The translations under genes and the position numbers were made by a program. From NCBI GenBank assembly GCA_964512165.1, contig CAZEHQ010000165.1, positions 1 to 10,426 on the forward strand: a stretch of 10,426 bases of DNA, in the 5' to 3' direction. This document shows, one piece after another, positions 6,650 to 10,426 of this stretch. The DNA comes from UBA8231 sp964512165. Lineage in GTDB: Bacteria; Latescibacterota; UBA2968; UBA8231. Under the pieces are notes generated by a model, which had not been told where the DNA came from, ran no database searches, and was given only the letters and a program-made list of their open reading frames with translations. Positions within the stretch are counted from its first letter, which is position 1. Each line of letters opens with the position of its first letter.

Positions 6650-9132
6650 GAGCGGCTCCGCCGGACCTGCACGCGGTCCCCGACGCCGACGGTGATCCGG
6701 TCGAGCCCGCCGCCTTCGAGGGCGATCTCCAGCTCCACACGCTCGTCCACGTCCGCGCCGCCGCCGCCGTCGAGGCGGCGCACGCCGCGCACGGCGGGCG
6801 GCCCGTCGCAGGGCTCCAGGACGCCGGCGAAGACCGAGGTCAGGGGCGCCTCGGCGGCCCGGTGCCGCTGCACGAGACGGGGGAGCCAGCGCTCGTCGCG
6901 GGCGCCGTAGTCGCCGACGAGAACGAAACCCTCGCAGGTCCCCGCCGACGGCCCGCGGCTGACGTCGGTGTAGCGCAGGCGCAGGTCGGCGCCGGGCGGG
7001 GCGAGGCCGTACACGTCATCGACCCGCCATTCGGCGGTCCAGCCCTCGGACGGGCTCGGGTCGATGCGGAAGTCCCGCATCAGGGTGCCGTGGCCGTACT
7101 CCTCCGCGGGCACTGTCCGCAGGCCCTCGGTGGTCAGGCTCCCGAAGGCGGCGTGCAGGAAGCGGGCGTGGTCGGCGCCGGCGCGCACCCGGTGGACGTC
7201 CACGAGGTAGGCGTCCTCCTCGCCGGTGTTGACCAGGACCAAGGTGCGCTCGCAGCGGCCGCCGTCGACCATGCCGGGGGAGGAGGCGCAGATCCCCCGC
7301 ACTTCCTCCTCGTCGAGCCACCAGAGGATGTCGCTGGCCGCCGTCGCCTGGTCGAGGCCGTCGACGCAGACCGTGTTGTGGCTCGCCGTGCGCCGGTACC
7401 ACTCGGCGTGGGCCGAGTCCCAGCCGCCGTAGTTCACGGGGGGATAGCCGAGGTCGACCATGAGATCGACGCCGCGGTAGTAGAGGCCGAGGTTCATGCC
7501 GTCGGCGTGGCCGTGGGCGCCGCGCCCCCGCACGGAGGGGTTCGCCGGGCCGTAGATGCTGTCCGGGGCGCCGGAGTCGGTGTCGAGCCAGACCGTCGGC
7601 GCCCGGCGGTCGTCCCCCGAGCGCAGGACCGCGAGTCCCCAGTGGGGCCGGTGGAAGGAGCCGGTCTCCGGCCGCGGGCCGTGGTCGTCGAGGACCTGCT
7701 CCACGGCGCGGCGGAAGCCGGCCGGGTCCGGGTGCCCCGGGTCGTGGGGCAGGCCCTCCACGGTGCCGCCGTTGGCGTGGTGCAGCACTTGGCAGAAGGC
7801 GGCGTCTCCGGTGGCCTCGTACAGCTGCTGGAAGAAGGTGAAGGCGGAGGGCGCCAGGGGATCGCCGCCGCCGCGGTCGAAGAGGGCGCCGCAGTAGGCG
7901 GGGTGGCCGCCCCCGGCGGCGCCGCTGTCGCCGATGTTGGGGTAGAACCGCTGTCCCACCCACGCGTCCACGTGGAACCCCCAATGGCGGCCCAGGGTCG
8001 GGTGGCGCTCCAGCAGCCGGGGCAGGAAGGCGTCGTCGGCGCGGGCGAAGAGGGACAGGCACCGGGCCAGGGTTCTCGGGGAGATCGCCGCGTACCCGGC
8101 CATCCCCTTCTCGCCGGTCATGCCGTCGACGCGGGTGGCCTTCTCGATCACCTCGTCGAGCAGACCGTACACCCCCTCCAGGCCGCCCCGCCCCCCCAGC
8201 ACCGTGCGGATCAGGAGGCCGGCCACGTCGGTGGTGGGGAAGTTCGACTGGATCTTGTGGGTGTTCTCCAGGGTGTCGCGCAGGATGCGGGACTCGATGT
8301 GAGCGCAGATCGCGGCGCCCGAGTCCTTCGGCGAGGGGACCTGCCAGCGGCCGGCTTTGTCCGCCACGAAGGCGGCGAACTCCTCGTCCTCGAGCAGCGC
8401 CGGCCGCACCTGGTCGTACGCCAGGACCAGCCGCTGCACCTCCTCGCAGGCGTCGTGCCAGGTCGACACGTAGCCGCGGTCGGCCTTCCTCTCGTAGAGG
8501 ACGGCCTGCTCGCCGAAGTCGAAGGCGGGATAGACGTCGGCGACGCGGTCGAGGAGCACCCCCGCCTTGCGGGCGTAACCCGGATCGGCGGTGGCCGCGT
8601 GCGCCGCTGCCAGCCGCTCGACGCCGTCGACGATGAGCCCCTTCCACTGACCGTAGACCAGCCAGGTGCCGACGAACCGCCAGCGCCCGCCGTCGCCGGG
8701 GAAGCCGCCGCCGTCGTCGACGCCGAAGCTCCGCAGCGGGTCCCCGGGGTCCGGGTGGTCGGTGTTGAACAGCAGGCCGCGGTCGGCGCGGTCCGGATCG
8801 AAGAGGCCCGCCTCGTCGAGGCCGGTCTCGTGGAAGGCGGCGAAGTCGTTCTTCGGGAAGCGCTCCCCGCAGTGGGGGCAGCGCAGCTTCCAGGGCTCGG
8901 CGAAGGGATCGGTCTCCCAGGCGTACATGTTCACCGGCCGGCGGCAGGCCGGGCAGTCGCCGTCGGACCACACCATCCACGAGCGCGTGATGCGGGGGCC
9001 GAAGACCAGGGACCACAAATCGTCGAGGGAGTACCGCCGCCAGGGCTCGGCCCGCGCCTCGGCGCGGGCGCGGACCCCGTCGTCGGCGCGGAAGCGGTCG
9101 AGCAGCTCGGGCGGGTGGAGCACGGAAGCCAC
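6646..9132 (-). CDS. Heparinase II/III-like polysaccharide lyase family protein
   Basis: An 828-residue protein of the heparinase II/III-like group, which cleaves uronic-acid-containing polysaccharides or oligosaccharides by beta-elimination. The N-terminal part carries a four-cysteine element (C60, C63, C85, C88: 'CPAC' and 'CPHCGERFPKNDF'), followed by an alpha-helical toroid-like region (about 100-480). The C-terminal beta-rich domain has 'RGRGAHGHADGMNLGLYY' (H540, H542, D544), 'DLMVDLGYP', and 'ASHNTVCVDGLDQ' (583-595), all characteristic of the family. No signal peptide or lipobox is visible, so it may act inside the cell on imported oligomers, or the start may be wrong. GTG at 9132 lies five bases after the upstream stop codon but has no clear ribosome binding site; GTG at 9123 has GGTGG five bases upstream and would give 825 residues. 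The arginine-rich frame upstream of 9132 overlaps the previous gene and is rejected. Exact substrate cannot be told. Confidence 0.85.
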   Translation of the reverse strand: MASVLHPPELLDRFRADDGVRARAEARAEPWRRYSLDDLWSLVFGPRITRSWMVWSDGDCPACRRPVNMYAWETDPFAEPWKLRCPHCGERFPKNDFAAFHETGLDEAGLFDPDRADRGLLFNTDHPDPGDPLRSFGVDDGGGFPGDGGRWRFVGTWLVYGQWKGLIVDGVERLAAAHAATADPGYARKAGVLLDRVADVYPAFDFGEQAVLYERKADRGYVSTWHDACEEVQRLVLAYDQVRPALLEDEEFAAFVADKAGRWQVPSPKDSGAAICAHIESRILRDTLENTHKIQSNFPTTDVAGLLIRTVLGGRGGLEGVYGLLDEVIEKATRVDGMTGEKGMAGYAAISPRTLARCLSLFARADDAFLPRLLERHPTLGRHWGFHVDAWVGQRFYPNIGDSGAAGGGHPAYCGALFDRGGGDPLAPSAFTFFQQLYEATGDAAFCQVLHHANGGTVEGLPHDPGHPDPAGFRRAVEQVLDDHGPRPETGSFHRPHWGLAVLRSGDDRRAPTVWLDTDSGAPDSIYGPANPSVRGRGAHGHADGMNLGLYYRGVDLMVDLGYPPVNYGGWDSAHAEWYRRTASHNTVCVDGLDQATAASDILWWLDEEEVRGICASSPGMVDGGRCERTLVLVNTGEEDAYLVDVHRVRAGADHARFLHAAFGSLTTEGLRTVPAEEYGHGTLMRDFRIDPSPSEGWTAEWRVDDVYGLAPPGADLRLRYTDVSRGPSAGTCEGFVLVGDYGARDERWLPRLVQRHRAAEAPLTSVFAGVLEPCDGPPAVRGVRRLDGGGGADVDERVELEIALEGGGLDRITVGVGDRVQVRRSRS
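6656..6659 (-). promoter_or_regulatory. Ribosome binding site for the SNF2 gene, inside the lyase gene
   Basis: GGAG on the minus strand lies seven bases before the GTG at 6649, within the last codons of the lyase gene. With the GTGA overlap it decides the SNF2 start and fits coupled translation. Confidence 0.55.
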
Positions 9133-9137
9133 CGGGG

Positions 9138-9788
9138 CTACAGGCGGGCCAGCGCCTGGTCGAGGGAGAGCCGGCGGTAGGACTGGGTGATGGCGGCGGA
9201 CTCGCTCTCTTCTGCGGGCTCGCCGGCGCCGTTCCCGCCGTCGAGGCTGGAGCGCACGCTCTCCATCCATCCGGCCACCGGGTCCCGCGGACAGGAGACG
9301 GTCAGGTCCGGGTCGTCGACGCCGCCGCCCGGGCCGTAGAGGTAGCAGTCGCGCACCAGCCGCCGCAGGGCCGCCTCCTGCACCGGCTGCAGCTCCGGCT
9401 CCCGGGTCCCGCCCTCGGGCACGAGGAGCACGTCGACGGCACGGTCGGTCACGGCGTCGACGCAGTCGCCGGGCGCGGGGCCGATGGAGACGTTCTTGTG
9501 ATTCGGCCAGATGTCGAGCATCGAGTAGTTGGCGGTCCCGGGGGAGCGCTGGAGGCTGAAGAAGTCGGGGTAGGCGAAGAACTCGCCGCCCGCGGCGCGG
9601 TAGTCGTCGTAGAAGGCGGTGACGTGGGCCATGATCAGGGCCGCGGCGCCGAGGCCGTCGAGCGGAGAGGGGCAGACCACGCCGAGGCGGCGGGTGCGCA
9701 CGAAGCCCTCGAAGAACTCGGCGTGCGAGACGGGGGTCCCCTCGAGGGTGAGGGCGAAGTCGGTGCCGCGCAGGGTGGAGGAGTGCAT
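9138..9788 (-). CDS. Uncharacterised 216-residue protein between PhyH dioxygenase and lyase
   Basis: I do not recognise this family. The protein is soluble-looking, without signal peptide or membrane segments. It has three stretches that look conserved by their aromatic and Pro/Asp content: 'GEFFAYPDFFSLQ' (68-80), 'SMLDIWPNHKNVSI' (89-102) and 'DRAVDVLLVPEGG' (115-127). The first 65 residues include an Ala-rich helix ('LGAAALIMAHVTAFYDDY'). Residues about 184-198 are a flexible Gly/Ala/Glu/Ser-rich stretch, followed by a short C-terminal helix (RRLSLDQALARL). There are five cysteines (C39, C109, C148, C166 and none clustered otherwise), so no obvious metal site. ATG at 9788 follows AAGGGA, and the gene starts 16 bases after the dioxygenase stop and ends 5 bases before the lyase start, which makes it a real operon member. 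A role linked to one of those two enzymes is inference. Confidence 0.8.
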   Translation of the reverse strand: MHSSTLRGTDFALTLEGTPVSHAEFFEGFVRTRRLGVVCPSPLDGLGAAALIMAHVTAFYDDYRAAGGEFFAYPDFFSLQRSPGTANYSMLDIWPNHKNVSIGPAPGDCVDAVTDRAVDVLLVPEGGTREPELQPVQEAALRRLVRDCYLYGPGGGVDDPDLTVSCPRDPVAGWMESVRSSLDGGNGAGEPAEESESAAITQSYRRLSLDQALARL

Positions 9789-9793
9789 GGGGA

Positions 9794-9799
9794 TCCCTT
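9794..9799 (-). promoter_or_regulatory. Ribosome binding site for the 216-residue protein
   Basis: AAGGGA on the minus strand, five bases before the ATG at 9788, falls in the short gap after the dioxygenase stop codon and fixes the start of the unknown gene. Confidence 0.65.
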
Positions 9800-9804
9800 T
9801 CGAG

Positions 9805-10426
9805 TCAGTCGTAGTTGCTCGGGCGGTGGTCGCCCATGAGCCGGCGCTGGCGGGGTGTGGCCTGCTCGAGGATGGACGGGTCGAAGCGGAAGCGGTTGAG
9901 GTAGGGAGGGTACTTCTGGGTGATCATGCGCTGGGCGTAGTGCACCTGCAGCAGGTAGCGGACGCGGTCGCTGCGGTTGGCCGTGCCCCGGTGCCAGACC
10001 TCGGAGCGGAAGACGACGACGTCGCCGGCGCGGCAGAGCACGCTGTGCTCGCCCATCCCGCGCCAGCCATGGTCGCCGTCGGGCGGGCGGCCGGCGCGGT
10101 GGCTGCCCGGCACGAAGACCGTCGGCCCGAGTTCCTCGGTCACGTCATCGAGGTAGAAGTGGGCGGTGGTGATGAAGACCGGGATCTGCACGCGGGGATC
10201 GTCCATGACGTCCTCGGGCAGGGTCAGTGGCTGCCAGTCGGCGTGCAGTCCCTGGTCCGGGCGTCCGGGACCGGTGAGCCAGGCGGTCATGCCGATGACG
10301 TGGCAGTCGTCGCCGTGGAGGGCCTCGGCCAGCTCGATCACCCCCGGGGAGTCCAGACAGGAGAGAAAGAGGAGATCCCGGTTGAAGGCGTTGTTGATGA
10401 TCTTGTGGTAGAAGGGATGCCCGGGC
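9805..10426 (-). CDS. Phytanoyl-CoA dioxygenase (PhyH) family protein, 5' end outside the window
   Basis: The last 206 residues of an Fe(II)/2-oxoglutarate-dependent oxygenase. The frame stays open to the window edge (beginning PGHPFYHKIINN), so the true start lies beyond it and the GTG at 10341 is internal. The double-stranded beta-helix core shows the iron ligands H61-A-D63 in 'GLHADWQP' and distal H145 in 'VWHRGTANRSDRVRY', with R154 or R156 positioned to bind the 2-oxoglutarate carboxylate (numbers count from the first complete visible codon). 'GPTVFVPGSHR' between them is another family hallmark. PhyH-type enzymes hydroxylate diverse small molecules and lipids; substrate cannot be inferred from sequence. 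It is the first visible gene of the minus-strand cluster, 16 bases upstream of the unknown 216-residue gene. No signal peptide region can be assessed. Confidence 0.9.
   Translation of the reverse strand, partial: PGHPFYHKIINNAFNRDLLFLSCLDSPGVIELAEALHGDDCHVIGMTAWLTGPGRPDQGLHADWQPLTLPEDVMDDPRVQIPVFITTAHFYLDDVTEELGPTVFVPGSHRAGRPPDGDHGWRGMGEHSVLCRAGDVVVFRSEVWHRGTANRSDRVRYLLQVHYAQRMITQKYPPYLNRFRFDPSILEQATPRQRRLMGDHRPSNYD

Noticed and set aside
4946..6910. 654-codon plus-strand frame opposite the SNF2 gene
   Set aside because: No motifs and shadow-type composition; the opposite strand has a full set of SNF2 motifs.
6862..9180. 772-codon plus-strand frame opposite the lyase gene
   Set aside because: Composition dominated by Val, Ala, Gly and Glu with no domain; the minus-strand frame carries the heparinase motifs.
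9133..9270. N-terminal extension of the lyase to 874 residues
   Set aside because: The extra 46 residues are almost all Arg/Pro and overlap the coding end of the 216-residue gene in another frame.

Overview
The window is a very GC-rich bacterial segment with tightly packed genes and no RNA genes, CRISPR arrays or insertion sequences that I can see. One secreted protein ends in a 'LAQNYPNPF' motif followed by a FlgD-like domain, the cargo tag typical of the Fibrobacteres-Chlorobi-Bacteroidetes (FCB) superphylum. With the high GC, a heparinase-fold lyase and a PhyH dioxygenase, this suggests an uncultured, GC-rich FCB-type lineage (Latescibacterota-, Eisenbacteria- or Krumholzibacteriota-like). 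That placement is inference; no marker gene in the window settles it.

Layout. The left edge carries, on the minus strand, only the first 20 codons of a gene resembling the N-terminus of type I glutamine synthetase. A 236-base divergent intergenic region follows. Next are two plus-strand genes 14 bases apart: a large exported M6-type metalloprotease with a beta-helix region and a C-terminal sorting domain, and a small cytosolic zincin-like metallopeptidase. These converge on a long minus-strand cluster whose stop codon lies 16 bases past the zincin stop, with a GC-rich hairpin spanning both stops.

The minus-strand cluster, in order of transcription (right to left), is: a PhyH-family Fe(II)/2-oxoglutarate dioxygenase (5' end outside the window), an unrecognised 216-aa protein, a heparinase II/III-like polysaccharide lyase, an SNF2-family ATPase with a C-terminal SWIM zinc finger, and a class III PLP aminotransferase closest in feel to taurine-pyruvate or omega-amino-acid transaminases. 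Gaps are 16, 5, -4 and 46 bases, so co-transcription is likely.

How the genes may work together. The dioxygenase, lyase and aminotransferase would fit catabolism of a modified or acidic glycan and its amine-bearing or sulfonated breakdown products. The SNF2/SWIM ATPase is out of place in such a pathway, yet its start codon overlaps the lyase stop codon. The unknown 216-aa protein between dioxygenase and lyase is the best candidate for something not yet described.
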